A stretch of 64,000 nt of DNA from Hemibagrus wyckioides (GCF_019097595.1 NC_080713.1:13220199-13284198), one strand, 5' to 3'; numbered from the stretch's first letter, positions 11,725-23,227 are shown. Made by a program: numbers and translations. Notes: generated by a model from the letters alone, not told the origin.

Positions 11725-12690
11725 TGAGTCTGCTTAATGTACGTTGATGATATTATCATATACTCTCAGACCTGTAAGAAACACACCAAAAACATTAGTG
11801 TTGTACCACAGAAGCTCACCAAAGCCTTCACCAACTTCACCCTAAATATGAAAAACAAAATCACTTTTTTGGGCCATATTGAATCATGGAAAGGTGTTAA
11901 ATTGGATACAGAGAAAACTCATGTGGTATTAGACTATCTGTTAGCAAACCTCTTGAAGACCCTGCAGTGCTTCTTAGGGTTGGCAGGATCCCTGAACCAT
12001 CTGAAAAAGAATGGGGTTAGATGGGAGTGGTCATCTGAAAGTCAGCACTGCACAACTCACTGGTACTTGCACTTCCTAACATCTCTCTTCTTTTCAAGTC
12101 CACACCAACTCCACTGAGCTGGGACTAGGAGGCATCTTAATCCACCAATCTGAGGAAGGAAAGAAGGTTATTGTGCATGTGTCAAGAACGCTATAAGGGG
12201 ATGAGCTTTATTTACTCTAACTCACAAAAGGAGTGTCAGGCTATGGTCTGGGTTGTGAAAAAGTGCAGGCATTTCTTAAAAAGAGTGACATTTAAAGTAT
12301 TTACTGACCATGCAGCACTGGGCTGGGTGTTCACATGCTACTAAAGATCCCCTCATTCCCAACAAAAGTGGACCCTGCTGCTGCAGAAATTCACTTTCAA
12401 AGTGCACTATAGGAAGGCTATCTTAATATGCCTTGTCAAGGGCCTTAAACCTGTCTCAATGGAAATAGCTCTTTACTTGAATTAGTTCCACCACCACCAC
12501 CAAGCTGACCTTTCCCATACCTTGTCCAAAACTACTCAAGATCAGGACAAAGATGACATTGTCAAACAATTAAAAGCTACATTACAACATTAAAGAACAT
12601 GCACTCACTGGATCAACTTCAAGGACCACCAAGGCTAACTGTATAGGAAGATCTCACTAAAGGATTAAGGAGAGAAATTCCAACACATAC
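11725..12690 (+). pseudogene. Ty3/gypsy-type Pol remnant (RT, RNase H, start of integrase)
   Basis: Starts at YVDDIIIYSQ, the reverse-transcriptase active-site box with its two Asp. Then ITFLGHI, a GVKLDTEKTHVVLDYL segment and LKTLQCFLGLAG follow, which is the RT thumb and connection of Ty3/gypsy elements. From 12110, in several frames, come GGILIHQSEEGKK and TFKVFTDHAALGWVF, the RNase H. The tail to about 12690 reads like the spacer before the integrase zinc-binding region, which I am less sure about. At least five frame changes or stops make it inactive. No LTRs or gag are adjacent, and it is cut on the left just before YVDD. Confidence 0.75.
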
Positions 12691-12870
12691 TAACCAATAC
12701 CACTAGCCTTGTGCCTAGGTTTTCTATACAATTTACACTTGAGCCCCCTAGTGGGAGTATGTAAAACTGTACACCATCTGACAGAAATACAAGCATTAGA
12801 TCACCTTCAGGGTTCATACAGTCCAACGAGGTGCTAGAGGCTGGGCATACCTTGGGAATCAACCTCATGT

Positions 12871-13410
12871 AAGGACATTGAGCTGTTAGCCACTAGCATG
12901 AGACTGTACTATCTGCCTAGGGAAATCTCGCATGTTATCACGTTATCACATATATTCCCCCCTCTGCTGACCGTGAATCAGCATGCAAAGATTTGCAGTA
13001 TGTTGTTAACAGACTGCTGACAGAGAGTCCAAATGCCCATCTCATTATCTCTGGAGATTTAAATAATGCCCATCCGTCCTCCACTCTGCCCACATTCACC
13101 CGGTATGTTTCATGCCACACTAGAGGCAATAAAATACTGGACTTATTTTATGCCAACTCCAAGGAGGCTTACATTTCAACACCCCTCCCCCCTTGGGAAA
13201 ATTGGATCACAACCTGGTTCATCTCCTGCCTGTTTACAAACCCCTTATATATAGGCAACCGGCTGTCTCCCGCACAGTAAGGACATGGTCTGATGAGACC
13301 AGTGAGGCTCTGTTTTCATACAACTGTGTGGGAGGAATTATGCAATCCACATGGAAAAGACATTGACAGTTTAGCAGCCTGTATTATGGATTATATTAAT
13401 CTAGCCATGG
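12871..13410 (+). pseudogene. LINE endonuclease fragment (CR1/Rex1-like)
   Basis: Plus-strand frames read TDIELLAVSMRLYYLPREI, then a run ending LIISGDLNNAHPSSTLP and YVSCHTRGNKILDLFYAN. This is the APE-type endonuclease of CR1-like LINEs; GDLNN corresponds to the metal-binding GDFN box. It resembles the relic at 52227 (SPDIELLALSL, VPREF). The sequence then runs through frameshifts to an IMDYIN segment at 13383-13400, where the next LINE begins. No RT domain follows, so only the endonuclease survives. Confidence 0.7.
13383..13410. repeat. Left copy of an imperfect flanking direct repeat
   Basis: The block 'attatggattatattaat' followed by 'ctagccatgga' is repeated at 19265-19293 as 'attatagattatattaat' plus 'tcctgccatgga'. 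The two copies border the RTE-type LINE and are read as its target-site duplication, about 27 bp with a few differences. Confidence 0.55.
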
Positions 13411-13689
13411 AATCTAGCCAGGGGGTCACAGTCCAGTGACTTTTGTGCCAGTCCCAAGCCCGGATAAATAGAGAGGGTTGCATCAGGAAGGGCATCTGGC
13501 GTAAAACATTGCCAAACTTAATCATGCGAATCGTCAGTACTCTGAATTTCATACCGGATCGGTCAAGGCCCAGGTTAACAACGACTGCCATTAGCGCTGT
13601 TGACCTACAGGGTGCCGGTGGAAATTGGGCTTCTGTTGGTCGAAGAAGTAGAGGAGGGAGGAGAGTGCATAGGCAGAGAGAGAAGAGGA

Positions 13690-15452
13690 AAAGTAAGAGT
13701 GTACGACTGAGAATAGGAACTCTGAATGTTGGTACTATGAAAGGGAAAGGTAGAGAGCTGGCTGATATGATGGAGAGAAGGAAGGTGGATATACTGTGTG
13801 TACAGAAGACCAGGTGGAAGGGATTGCAAGGCTCATAGTATAGGAGCAGGATTCAAGCTGTTTTATTATGGCGTGGATAGTAAGAGAAATGGGTTAGGTG
13901 TGGTCCAGAAGAGGGAGTTTGTGAGGAATGTTCTGGAGGTGAAGAGAGTGTCAGATAGGGTGATGAGTATGAAGTTAGAGATTGAAGGGGTGATGTTGAA
14001 TGTTGCTAGTGATTATGCCCTACAGGTAGGTTGTGAGTTAGAGGAGAAAGAGAGATTCTGGAGTGAATTAGATAAGGTGGTAGAGAGTATTCCCAGGGGT
14101 GAGAGAGTGGTGATAGGAGCAGATTTTAATCAACATGTTGTTGAGGGGAACACAGGTGATGAGGAGGTGATGGGCAAGTTTGGAGTTAAGGAAAGAAACC
14201 TTGAAGGGTAGATGGTATTGGACTTTGCTAAGAGGATGGACATGGCTGAGGTTAACACTTATTTTCAGAAGCGGGAGTAGCATAGAGTAACTTAAGAGTG
14301 GAGGTAGGAGCACACAGGTAGACTACATCCTATGTAGAAGAGGCAATTTGAAAGAGATTAGTGACTGTAAAGTGATAGTGGGAGAGAGTGTAGCCAGACA
14401 GCATAGGATGGTGGTGTGTAGGATGACTTTGATGGTCTGTAAGAAGAGGTCAAAGATAGAGATGGAGAAGGAAACCAAGTGGTGGAAGCTGAAAAAGGAG
14501 GAATGTTGTGAGGAATTTAGACAGAAGTTGAGGCAGGCTCTGGGTAGTCAGGTAGTGCTGCCAGATGACTGGGAAACTACAGCAGAAGTGATCAGGGAGA
14601 CAGGAAGAAAGGTGCTGGGTGTGTCATCTGGAAGGAGGAAAGAAGATAAGGAGACTTGATGGTGAAATGAGGAAGTTCATGATAGTATTCAGAGGAAGCG
14701 GTTAGACAAGAAGAAGTGGAACGTGGACAGGACTGAAGAGAATAGACAGGAATACAAGGAGTTACAGCACAGAGTGAAGAGAGAGGTGTCAAGTAAGGCC
14801 AAGCAAAAGGCATATGACTAGTGGCACACTAGGTTAGACACTAGAGAAGGACTTGTACAGGTTAGCTAGGCAGAGGGATCGAGATGGCAAGGATGTGCAG
14901 CAAGTTAGAGTTATTAAGGATAGAGATGGAAAGGTGCTCACAAGTGAGGAGTGTGTACAGAGGAGATGGAAGGAGTTCTTTGAAGAGCTGATGAATGAGG
15001 AAAATGAGAGGGAAAAAAGAGTAGAAAGAGTGAACTCTGTGGAACAGAAAGTAGATAAGATTAGAAAGGATGAAGTCAGGAAGGCTTTGAAGAGGATGAA
15101 AAGTAGAAAGGCAGTTGGTCCTGATGACATCCCAGTGGAGGTCTGGAAGTGTCTAGGAGAGGCAGCAGTGGAATTTTTAACTAGTTTGTTTAACAGGGTT
15201 TTAGAGAATGAGAAAATGCCTGAGGAATGGAGAAGTAGTGCATTAGTGCCGATATTTAAGAATAAGGGTTACGTGAAGAGTTGCAGCAACTATAGGGGGA
15301 TAAAGTTGATGACCCATAAAATGAAGAGTAGGGAAAGAGTAGTGGAAGCTAGGTTAAGGAAGGTAGTGGAAATTTGTGAGCAGCAGTATGGCTTCATGCC
15401 CAGAAAGAGCACAACAGATGCAATTTTTGCTCTGAGAATTTTGATGGAGAAG

Positions 15453-15454
<2 letters not shown>
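13690..15454 (+). pseudogene. RTE LINE protein, 5' part: endonuclease and start of reverse transcriptase
   Basis: Coding for the polyprotein that nicks target DNA and copies the LINE RNA there. In order: RIGTLNVGTMKGKG and DILCVQKTRW (endonuclease start, about 13700-13830), FYYGVDSKRNGLGVV, ESIPRGERVVIGADFNQHV (14085-14140), GVKERNLEG, a Lys/Glu-rich linker (14348-14820), YRLARQRDRDGKDVQQVRV (14853), AVGPDDIPVEVW, FLTSLFNRVLENEKMPEEW, CSNYRGIKL and QYGFMPRKSTTDAIFALRI. The last, longest open piece is 14853-15455. Breaks: frameshift near 13815, a TAG at 14209-14211, several others to 14850. It stops at the nested LINE, one codon before the YRDGQR segment that reappears at 18369. Confidence 0.8.

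Positions 15455-15536
<82 letters not shown>
15455..15536. repeat. (TAGA)n microsatellite, 3' tail of the nested LINE
   Basis: About 20 copies of a GATA/TAGA tetranucleotide. It lies exactly at the 3' end of the minus-strand LINE, so it is read as the LINE tail (TCTA/ATCT in LINE orientation), later expanded. Confidence 0.9.
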
Positions 15537-15537
<1 letters not shown>

Positions 15538-15792
15538 TTACAAGTTGTATTTACAGCAGATAAAGTTTCAGGTGTAATTATAATTGTGCAAAAATGTGTG
15601 CATTATGTATAATGTACGTACAACAGTAACAGAGATAATATACAGTGTATATACAGATAGTATATAGTATGTATAAATATAGTATATATAAATGTATATA
15701 AATAGATAGACAGATAGATAAAAACTAGGTGTAATCTATGAAGTGCCCAATATGTACATTAATTATATTACACAGTGAAAAAAGTTACTATA

Positions 15793-18364
15793 TTATAACA
15801 GAATGTATAGGATGGAGCAGAACTGTAAAGTGGTAAGTGTAGTAAGACATGAGAGTGTAGAGTTCAGTAGATTTATGGTTGAAGGAAAAAAACTGGCCCT
15901 AAACCTGCTGGCTCTGGTGCGGATGGACCTGTATCTCCTCCTGGATGGAAGGAGGTTGAACAGTTTATGACTGGGGTGAAGGGAGTCCTTGATGATTTTG
16001 TGTGCTGTGCACAGACATCTACTGTGGTTAAGAGACTCAATGTCAGGTAGTTGGGTGTCGATAATGTGTTGGACGGTTTTCACCACCCTTTGCGATGATT
16101 TCTTTTCAAACACTGTAGAGCTGCCAATCCATACTGTGATGAAGCTTGTCAAGATGCTCTCAATGATGCAGCGGTAACGTTGGTAAGGATCTTGTGGGAT
16201 AGGTGGACTTTCTTTAGTCTTCTTAGGAAGTAAATATGCTGTTACACCTTCTGAACCAGAGTTGAGGTGTTCAGATGCCAGGACAGATCATCAGAGATGT
16301 GGACACCCAGGAACTTAAAGCTGGAGACACGCTCTACTTCACACCCGTTGATGTATTTGTTGCTGTTGGATTTCCGGAAGTCCATGATAAGATCATTGGT
16401 CTTTAAGGCAGTGAGAGTGAGGTTGTTCATGGAACACCATGCTGACAAGCTTTGGATCTCCTACCTGTAGGCCAATTCATCGTTGTTGCTGATTCAGCCA
16501 ACAGCTGTGGTATCATCTGCATACTTGATGAAGATATTGGAGTTATGTTGCAGAACACAGTCATGGGTGAACAGAGAGTAGAGCAGTGGGCTCACCACAC
16601 AGACTTGTGGGATGCCTGTGTTCAGGATGAGGGTTGAGGATAAGTGATTCCCCAACCTTACAGACTGAGGTCAATTTGTTAAAAAGTGCATAATTCTGCT
16701 GCAAATAGATGTGCAGATACCCAGGCCACTGAGCATAGTGATCAGTTTACTAGGGACGACTGTATTAAAAGCAGAGCTGAAGTCAGTGAACAACATCCGA
16801 ATGTATGTATTGTTATTGTCCAGGTGGGTGAGAGCTAGATGAAGAGCAGTGGAAATAGCATCCTCTGTACTTATCTGGGCGATAGGCAAACTGTTGTGGG
16901 TCCAGTGTAGGTGGGAGACATGCTATGAGGTGACTTAGAACCAGCTTCTCAAAGCACTTCATAATAATTGGTGTGAGTGCAACAGGGCGGAAATCATTCA
17001 GACACTTCGCAGAAGAATGCTTGGGCACTGGTACAATGGTTGTAGTCTTCAGACATGTTGGAACAGTGGCCTCGGCCAGTGACAGATTGAAAATGTCAGT
17101 GAAGACTTGCTCCAGTTGGTCAGCAAAACTCCTGAGCACACGTCCGGGTATGCCATCAGGGCCAGCTGACTTACGTGGATCTACTCTGCTCAGTGTTGAG
17201 TGTGCCTCTGTTGTGGAGAGTGATATTGGAAGATCAGCCATAGAGGAGTCATCATTCCTGGTGTGTATGACACCTTGGTCAAGGCGAGCAAAGAAGTGGT
17301 TGAGCTCGTCTGGGAAGAAGGCATTGCTGGGTGGTAGAGACTGTATTGTTGGTTTGTGGTCAGTGATGGTCTGGATGCCTTTCCACATGCGTCTGGGGTT
17401 GGAGTTGCAGTGGAAGCGCTCCTTGATACACAGTTTGTGTGCATGCCTGGCTTTCCTAATGCCCCTTTTCAGGTTGGCCTTGGCTCTGCTGTAGTCCTCT
17501 GCATTGCTGGATTTAAAAGCAGCATCTCTTGCTTTCAGCAAGAGGCAGACCTCAGAATTCATCCATGGTTTCTGGTTAGGAAAGTGTTTCACATGTTTGA
17601 CAGTGGTGATGGTGTCAATACACATGTTGATATGGTCCAGTACAGATGATGTATAGGTGTTGATGTCTGCCTGTGTGTCTGAGGTGGCCTGTGAGGCAAA
17701 CATGCTCCAGTCAATGTCTTGTAGCTGTTGCTGTAGTGAGGAAATGCTCCTCTCTGGCCATACCTTCACCGCCTTCACTGATAGTTTTACACGTTTGATG
17801 AGTGGTGTGTATTTGGGTAGCATGAACAAAGAGAGGTGATCAGACTGACCCAAGTGGGGGAGGGAAATGGCCCTGTATGCCTCAGCAATGTTGGTGTAAA
17901 CATGGTCCAGTGTGTTGTCCCCTCTAGTAGTGCAGGAAACACGCTGATGAAATTTGGGAAGTACAGATCTCACGTTGGTGTGGTTGAAGTCCCCAGCAAC
18001 AATAATAGCTCCACCAGGATGCATGGCCTGTTGCTTGCTGATAGCTGCATGCAGTTCTTCCATAGCAGCCTTAGCATTAGCATCAGGAGGGATGTATACT
18101 GCAGTCACAACAATGGCTGAGAATTCTCTTGGTAGATAAAAGGGTCTGCATTTAATCATCAAATACTCCAGATGAGCAGAGCAATGACTTTCAATTACAG
18201 TCGAGTCTGTGCACCATGATTTATTAACATACATACACAGACCTCCACCCTTGTGCTTACCAGAGTCCACTGCCGACCTGTCTACCCGGAAGACACTGTG
18301 TCCCTCTAGCTCAATGGCTCTGCTGGGAATGTTGTTGTTAAGCCATGTTTCTGTGAAAATCATG
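15793..18364 (-). pseudogene. CR1/Rex1-type LINE ORF2 (endonuclease and reverse transcriptase), nearly complete
   Basis: A long open stretch runs from 18364 to about 16872 on the minus strand. Endonuclease residues are in place: FTETWLN (Glu), VVAGDFNHTNVRS-type box (IIVAGDFNHTN) and LGQSDHLSLF (Asp-His). The linker then leads to RT motifs [32 protein letters not shown] and QQFAYRP. A frameshift near 16872 moves to the frame with [17 protein letters not shown] and [14 protein letters not shown]. The active site YADDTT is at 16512-16523, and the thumb region reads FLGVHISDDLSWHLNTS (16242-16448). The C-terminus at 15793-16152 includes HKIIKDSLHPSH and LLPSRRRYRSIRTR. Stops or frameshifts near 16872, 16671, 16450 and 16240. 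Missing the N-terminal part of the endonuclease. Confidence 0.85.
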
Positions 18365-18368
18365 AGTA

Positions 18369-19200
18369 TAGGGATGGTCAGAGATTGCACTGTGTGTTTG
18401 TAGACTTGGAGAAAGCGTATGACAGGGTACCAAGAGAAGAGCTGTGGTACTGTATGAGGAAGTCAGGAGTAGCAGAGAAGTATGTCAGAGAGGTGCAGGA
18501 CATGTATGAGAGGAGCAGGACAGTGGTGAGGTGTGCTGTAGGTCAGACAGAGGAGTTCAAAGTGGAGGCGGGACTGCATCAGGTATCGGCTCTGAGCCCC
18601 TTCCTGTTTGCTACGGTGATGGACCAATTGTGGAGATCAGACAGAGGAGGTCAGACAGGAGTCTCCTTGGACAATGATGTTTACAGATGACATTGTGATC
18701 TGTAGTGAGAGCAGGGTGCAGGTGGAGGAAAACCTGGAGAGGTGGAGGTTGGCGCTGGATAGGAGAGGAATGAAAGTCAGTCGTAGTAAAACCAAGTACA
18801 TGTGTGTAAATAAAAGGGAGGAAAGTGGAACAGTAAGATTACAGGGTGAAGAAGGTACAGGAGTTTAAGTACTTGGGGTCAACAGTCCAGAATAATGGAG
18901 AGTGTGAGAAAGAGGTAAAGAAGCGAGTGCAGGCATGTTGGAATTGGTGGAGAAAGGTGTTCTGTGTGATAGAAAAATATCAGTGAAAATCAAGGGGAAG
19001 GTGTACAAGACAGTGGTGAGACTGGCCATGCTGTATGGTTTAGAGACAGTGTCACTGCAGAAGAGACAGGAGTCAGAGCTGGAGGTAGCAGAGCTGAAGA
19101 TGTTGAGGTTCTCTTTGAAGCTATGAAGCTAGTGTGTGCAAGTGTTGAGGATGCAGAAGATAGGGATAGGTGGAGAGAGATGACTTCCTGTGGTGACCCC
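18369..19200 (+). pseudogene. RTE LINE protein, 3' part: reverse transcriptase continued
   Basis: Resumes with YRDGQRLHCVFVDLEKAYD, then REELWYCMRKSGVAEKYV, a DMYERSRTVVRCAVGQTE segment and the AGLHQVSALSPFLFATVM box (consensus QGSALSPFLF). A frameshift near 18675 leads to MMFTDDIVICSES, the RT active site (here TDD where the family has ADD). GMKVSRSKTKYMCVN and RLQGEEGT follow, then KISVKIKGKVYKTVVRLAMLYGLE and ELEVAELKMLRFSL. A deletion at about 19115 joins this to the extreme C-terminus (SVEDAEDRDRWREM). Inactive. Confidence 0.8.
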
Positions 19201-19214
19201 TGAAGGGAAAAGCC

Positions 19215-19264
19215 GAAAGAAGAAGAAGAAGAAGAAGAAGAAGAAGAAGAAGAAGAAGAAGAAG
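19215..19264 (+). repeat. (AAG)n tail of the RTE LINE
   Basis: About 16 AAG units directly after the conserved 3' end of the RTE LINE. The minus-strand open frame rich in Leu across this repeat is an artefact. Confidence 0.9.
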
Positions 19265-19293
19265 ATTATAGATTATATTAATTCCTGCCATGG
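19265..19293. repeat. Right copy of the flanking direct repeat
   Basis: Imperfect copy of 13383-13410 immediately after the (AAG)n tail, read as the 3' target-site duplication of the RTE LINE. Confidence 0.55.
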
Positions 19294-19497
19294 ATAATAA
19301 CATGGACAAAACATTCATTTCTGCCATCAACCCTGATATCAACCCTAATATAAAGGCAAAGCCTAAAATGGACAAGCACCCTCTTACCTTAAAGCTCTCA
19401 TCACTCCTCTTCCGGCCAACCTCTTCCTGAAAAAGCTTCCTGCTTACTTTTTATTATTTATTATATTAAGTGCTTACTTATTATTTCCTGTTTGTGT

Positions 19498-19520
19498 ACA
19501 ACAACAACAACAACAACAAC

Positions 19521-19573
<53 letters not shown>
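19498..19573. repeat. (AAC)n(AAT)n compound microsatellite
   Basis: About 7 AAC units followed by about 17 AAT units. The plus-strand poly-Asn open frame across it is not a gene. Confidence 0.95.
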
Positions 19574-19575
<2 letters not shown>

Positions 19576-20100
19576 GCTATATTTCCTCCCAAGAGGTTTT
19601 AGGTGATGGTTTCATTAGTCTCTGTCTTAGTCAACCAGTATTGATTGAGACTTCAAAGCACTTTTATACATTACTCTGGATAAGGGGGTCTGACAAATTC
19701 TGTAAATGTAAATCTTTCTACAATGTTGAGGGGACAAGGGACTTGACTGAGCTTGACTCCTTGTCTTGAAGTGCTAGCTTGATTTGAATTGACATGACTC
19801 TTCTAGGACTTTAATCCTATGACAGTTATGAATGATTTTAACTTTCTTGTTCAATAAACCCCCAAATGTTTCCTACAATTAACCATATTCTTATAGGAGC
19901 TGTAAATCATATTCTCCACATATAATATCAGTTGGCATCATGTGCATTCTTTCAAGTTTCCAAAGGTAAAATTAGAACTCCTATGGATTTTGTTACATGT
20001 ATGTAATGGCATCATATTCAAATTGATTTTATCCCAGCTCTTAGGAAATTAAATGATAATCACAGAACATACCAACATTACACAGTTGCTGTTATACAGT
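19574..20100. other. Non-coding stretch with a possible SINE tail
   Basis: At 19666-19712 the text 'attactctggataaggg' then 'gtctgacaaattctgtaaat' resembles the conserved 3' tail shared by several teleost SINEs (consensus with CTCTGGATAAG and GTCTGC.AAATG). No upstream tRNA-like head with A and B boxes was found. Nothing else is recognisable. Confidence 0.35.
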
Positions 20101-21170
20101 TTTATGCAATAGTTTGGGCACCTCTGATAATTATTATATTTTAAATTTATAATCTGCAGGGTTTTCCAAGCAGCAGCTTCATTTTTGATATAATTTATAC
20201 ATTATGGAAACGATACAGTTCACTTTTAAAATAACATCCATTTAATCAACGGAAACAATGCAATGTAAACCACAACAAAAACCGACTGATACACAAATTT
20301 GGGCACCCCAATGGATTATCACATCAATATTTTTCTTAAATAACAGTGTGTAGATGCCTCTTTAAGCCACTTATAAGGCTCTGAATTCTGGCTGCATGTA
20401 TTTTCCACTATTCTACTTTACACACTCTTTACATCTTTTGGGTTGAACCTCTTTCTCCAGCTCTTTTTTTTCAAATTAAGTGGGGCCATTTAAAGAGGTG
20501 AGGGCTTCCAAAATATTTGACACTGTGGTTACTTATAAGGCTCTGAATTCTGGCTGCATGTATTTTCCACTATTCTTGCTTCCAAAATGTTTCCAGTTCA
20601 GTCAGGTTTGATGGCTGCTGAGCATGGACAGCTTTCTTTCAGTCCATAGATTTTCAATTATGTTTAAGTCTGGGGACTGGGATGGCCATTCTAGAACATT
20701 GTTTTGGTGACTGTGCATGAATTTATTTGTAGATTTGGAACAATGCTTTGGATCATTGTCCTGCTGAAACAACCAACCCTGGTGTAACTTCAATCTCTTG
20801 ACTGATTCTTGAACATTGTTCTTGAGAATCTGTTGATACTGGGTGGAATCCATGCCACCCTGAACTTAAACAAGGTTTCCAGTACCTGTGCTTGCCACAC
20901 AGCCCCATAACATGATGGACCGTGCACCAAATTTTACAATAGGGAGCAGGATATTCTCCTGGAAAGCGGTGTTCACAGCAAATCATTCCATATTATTCTC
21001 TGGCCACATTTGGGGTGAAGTTTGCAATGTTTCTGGCCAGACGGTCAAAGTTTTTAGGGTCAGGCCTTATACAGCTTTGAAGTCTGTGTGGATGGGTCTC
21101 TTTCTTCTGTCAAGAAATGGAAGTTCTACATTGTGCATCCTCACTTCTTATATCTTGCATTAGTTCATAA
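20100..21170 (-). mobile_element. Tc1-like transposon remnant
   Basis: The left end at about 20097-20135 reads 'cagttttatgcaatagtttgggcacc', a Tc1-type terminal repeat, with a partial internal repeat ('aatttgggcacccc') near 20298. The transposase C-terminal part is on the minus strand at 20602-20853: MDSTQYQQILKNNVQESVK, GWLFQQDNDPKH (second Asp) and WPSQSPDLNIIENLW (third Glu). The GKSIMVWG-type region follows upstream in decayed frames (20880-21060). An exact 47-bp internal direct repeat occurs at about 20370-20416 and 20532-20578. The right terminal repeat is missing. Confidence 0.75.
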
Positions 21171-21179
21171 ATTGTGACC

Positions 21180-21894
21180 CTACTCTACTGGGCAGTGCAG
21201 ATGTTAGCAGGTGTCTCATCCTTCTTTGCTCTGTTTGCAGCTTTTATGTTTTCTGTAACTGGGTCGACCCTTTCTCTGGTATGGTTGAACTGATGGATCA
21301 GACTTTCCATTTTATATCTGGAGTTGTCGAAATGTCCCAACAGTATGCACTTAGAGCCAAGTAGTCTCTTAACACAATGTATGCTCATTTCTGCCCCTTG
21401 TGATTTTGCACCTTGTAGATGGGCGTAATCATTGTTAGAGGATGTTAGAAACACTTCAATCTGGCCACTGTACTCTGTCTTTAGGTGCTTGACTGCCTCA
21501 TTCTGAGACCTACCAGGCTCTTCCCCTGGGCAGCAGTGGCTAAGCTAGAGCCATTGGTTCAGTCTGTCTACCTTAACTGCTGTAGCTGTTCCTAGAATTG
21601 CCTTGTATAGTCCTTGAACCCTTGGCTTGAATAGTTCATGAAGCCCACTTTACCTTCACATAGATTCACTCATTTGGCTTGGACAAGCCGGGTGGTCTCC
21701 TCCATCTGGTGATACAGGAATTGATCAGTAGAAGTTAGTCCCTTCAAATAGTTTGACAAATCATTCTCCTAGCTGTTAGCCTAGATTTAGATTTAATTCT
21801 TCCATCTGCCTTTCTATTATTCCCACAGATTGTGGGTGAACTCTCAGAGAACCACCTTCTTGGGGGCTTCATACCCTTCTTATGTGGAAAAGAA
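21180..21894. other. Unassigned stretch between two transposon remnants
   Basis: The minus-strand open frame 21185-21454 (89 residues) has no recognisable domain. The 21744-21953 frame is also unassigned. This may be older retroelement sequence belonging to the DIRS fragment that follows, but I cannot show it. Confidence 0.3.
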
Positions 21895-22340
21895 CCCGGT
21901 TTCTGACTTTGGGTCCCACTCTGGGGCGTGTCATCATCGCAGGACTCTTTCAACGGATAACTCGCTTTTGGGCTGGGGAGCGGTCTTAGGCGGCTTCCTG
22001 TAATTGCCTGGAGATGAGGGCCGTGTTTCTAGCATTGAAACACTTTCTACCACACCTCAGGGGCTTCCATGTGTTGGTATGCACAAACAGCTTTTTGGTA
22101 GTTTCCTATATCAATCATCAAGGCAGTCTGCATTCACACCCTCTGTTCAGGTTGGTGCTAGGAATTCTGCTCTAGGCAGAGACAGTAAGAGTGATTTTCA
22201 TCCCAGGGCATGTAAATTGGGATGCAGACTTCCCAAAGGTGCTGAGGCCTGGAAAGTGGAGTCTCCACCTGCAGGTGTCAGATTTTCAGCCGAGCAGAAG
22301 TGGATATGTTCACCTCTGAAGAGTTGACCCACTGTCCACT
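21895..22340 (+). pseudogene. DIRS-type retrotransposon fragment (RNase H region)
   Basis: Plus-strand frames read TDNSLLGWGAVLGG, then MRAVFLALKHFLPHLRGFHVLV, VVSYINHQGSLHSHPLFRL, VIFIPGHVNWDADF and AEAWKVESPPAGVRFSAEQKW. This order is that of the RNase H domain that follows RT in vertebrate DIRS elements. A frameshift and a TAG near 22166 break it. No RT palm motif is visible upstream in this copy. A related fragment on the opposite strand is at 42850-43740. Confidence 0.7.
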
Positions 22341-23227
22341 TTGACCCAGCAGTGGCTGGTGCTAAAATATTTTTTGTTAGTAAATAGCAGGATTGTAAAT
22401 AGTTATTTATCAGGTGATTATGTATCATTACTGCTAAGATAAAATATTGAAAATCTCAGTCACCAGTCTCTTTTCCATTGACAGTATACATGGCCAGTGT
22501 ATTCAGCCTCTTCTGAGTCATGTTATTTCTCAGAAAAGTCTTAATTCTCTGTAAGGTTTAGAAGCACCTCTCAGCTTCTGCTGTGGTCATTGGTGTGGTA
22601 ATGAGAATCTTTAGGAGAGTGACAATCTCTGAAAAGACTTCTTCAAGATTGTCCTCTATAAACAGCTGGAGTAGGTCCACAGTGCCACAATTGACCAGTG
22701 TTAAAAATGACCAGTTTTAAGTTACAGAGTTAGATCAGTTTCAGTGTTTGAATCCACAATTGCTCAGAACTTCTTATGCATGGACAAGGCATTCTTAGTA
22801 AACATTTGAAGTTTCATCATCCATTTATATCAATTGGATTCAGAGATGAAGGCTGTAATACTAATGTCCACTAAAGGAAACAAAGAATAACAAATCCTTT
22901 TAGATTACAATTTAAAGACTGTGTATAAATAGATTGAATTGTAGTAAAAAAAAATGCATACACACATTATACTTTATACTTATTTACTTTATTATACTTA
23001 TAAAGTTTAATAAAGCCCACTATAATCCATTTGGGAAAAAAACCTGATCTCCAATATTTTTTATGTCTTTATATAGAAAACATATGTTGCCAGATATAAC
23101 TGAATATATATAAGGAAAGTGACTATTATTTGTTTATTTTAATGTATTAAATAGAATAATACTTCTATAAAGATACACTTCATTTGAAAAGAGATATGGT
23201 CATTGTATCATCTATAATCTATACAAG

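Larger units (their letters stand above)
15455..18364 (-). mobile_element. CR1/Rex1-type LINE, 5'-truncated, nested inside the RTE LINE
   Basis: Oriented opposite to its host. Its 5' end is truncated inside the endonuclease (first host-independent residues LMIFTETWL at 18364) and its 3' end is a (TAGA)n run at 15455-15536. A short 4-bp repeat (AGTA at 15451-15454 and 18365-18368) may be the target duplication. The host frame can be followed across: ILMEK before the insertion and YRDGQRLHCVFVDLEKAYD after it. The 3' UTR-like region between the last codons (about 15793) and the simple repeat is AT-rich. Confidence 0.85.
13411..19264 (+). mobile_element. RTE-type LINE, split by a nested LINE and ending in (AAG)n
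   Basis: The 5' UTR-like part is 13440-13690, coding relics are 13690-15454, and after the nested element coding resumes at 18369. The 3' end at 19190-19264 is GTGACCCCTGAAGGG, then AAGCCGAAAG, then an (AAG)n run. Endonuclease motifs include RIGTLNVGTM, DILCVQKTRW and VVIGADFNQHV. RT motifs include KAVGPDDIPVEVW, CSNYRGIKL, QYGFMPRKSTTDA, then FVDLEKAYDRVPREELWY and DDIVICSES. The endonuclease belongs to the group that also gave rise to CFDP2/BovB-like proteins. Many stops and frameshifts occur, plus an internal deletion near 19115 that removes the region after the RT (LKMLRFSL joins directly to SVEDAEDRDRW). It is dead. Confidence 0.8.

Noticed and set aside
16973..18403. Plus-strand frames of up to 173 residues
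   Set aside because: Antisense shadows of the LINE ORF2, whose minus-strand reading has clear endonuclease and RT motifs.
19121..19375. Poly-Leu membrane-like protein
   Set aside because: Antisense of the (AAG)n LINE tail.
19666..19712. Complete SINE
   Set aside because: Only a tail-like segment is visible; no A or B box upstream, so it is mentioned but not called as a SINE.
19470..19769. Poly-Asn protein of 99 residues
   Set aside because: Translation of the AAC/AAT microsatellite.
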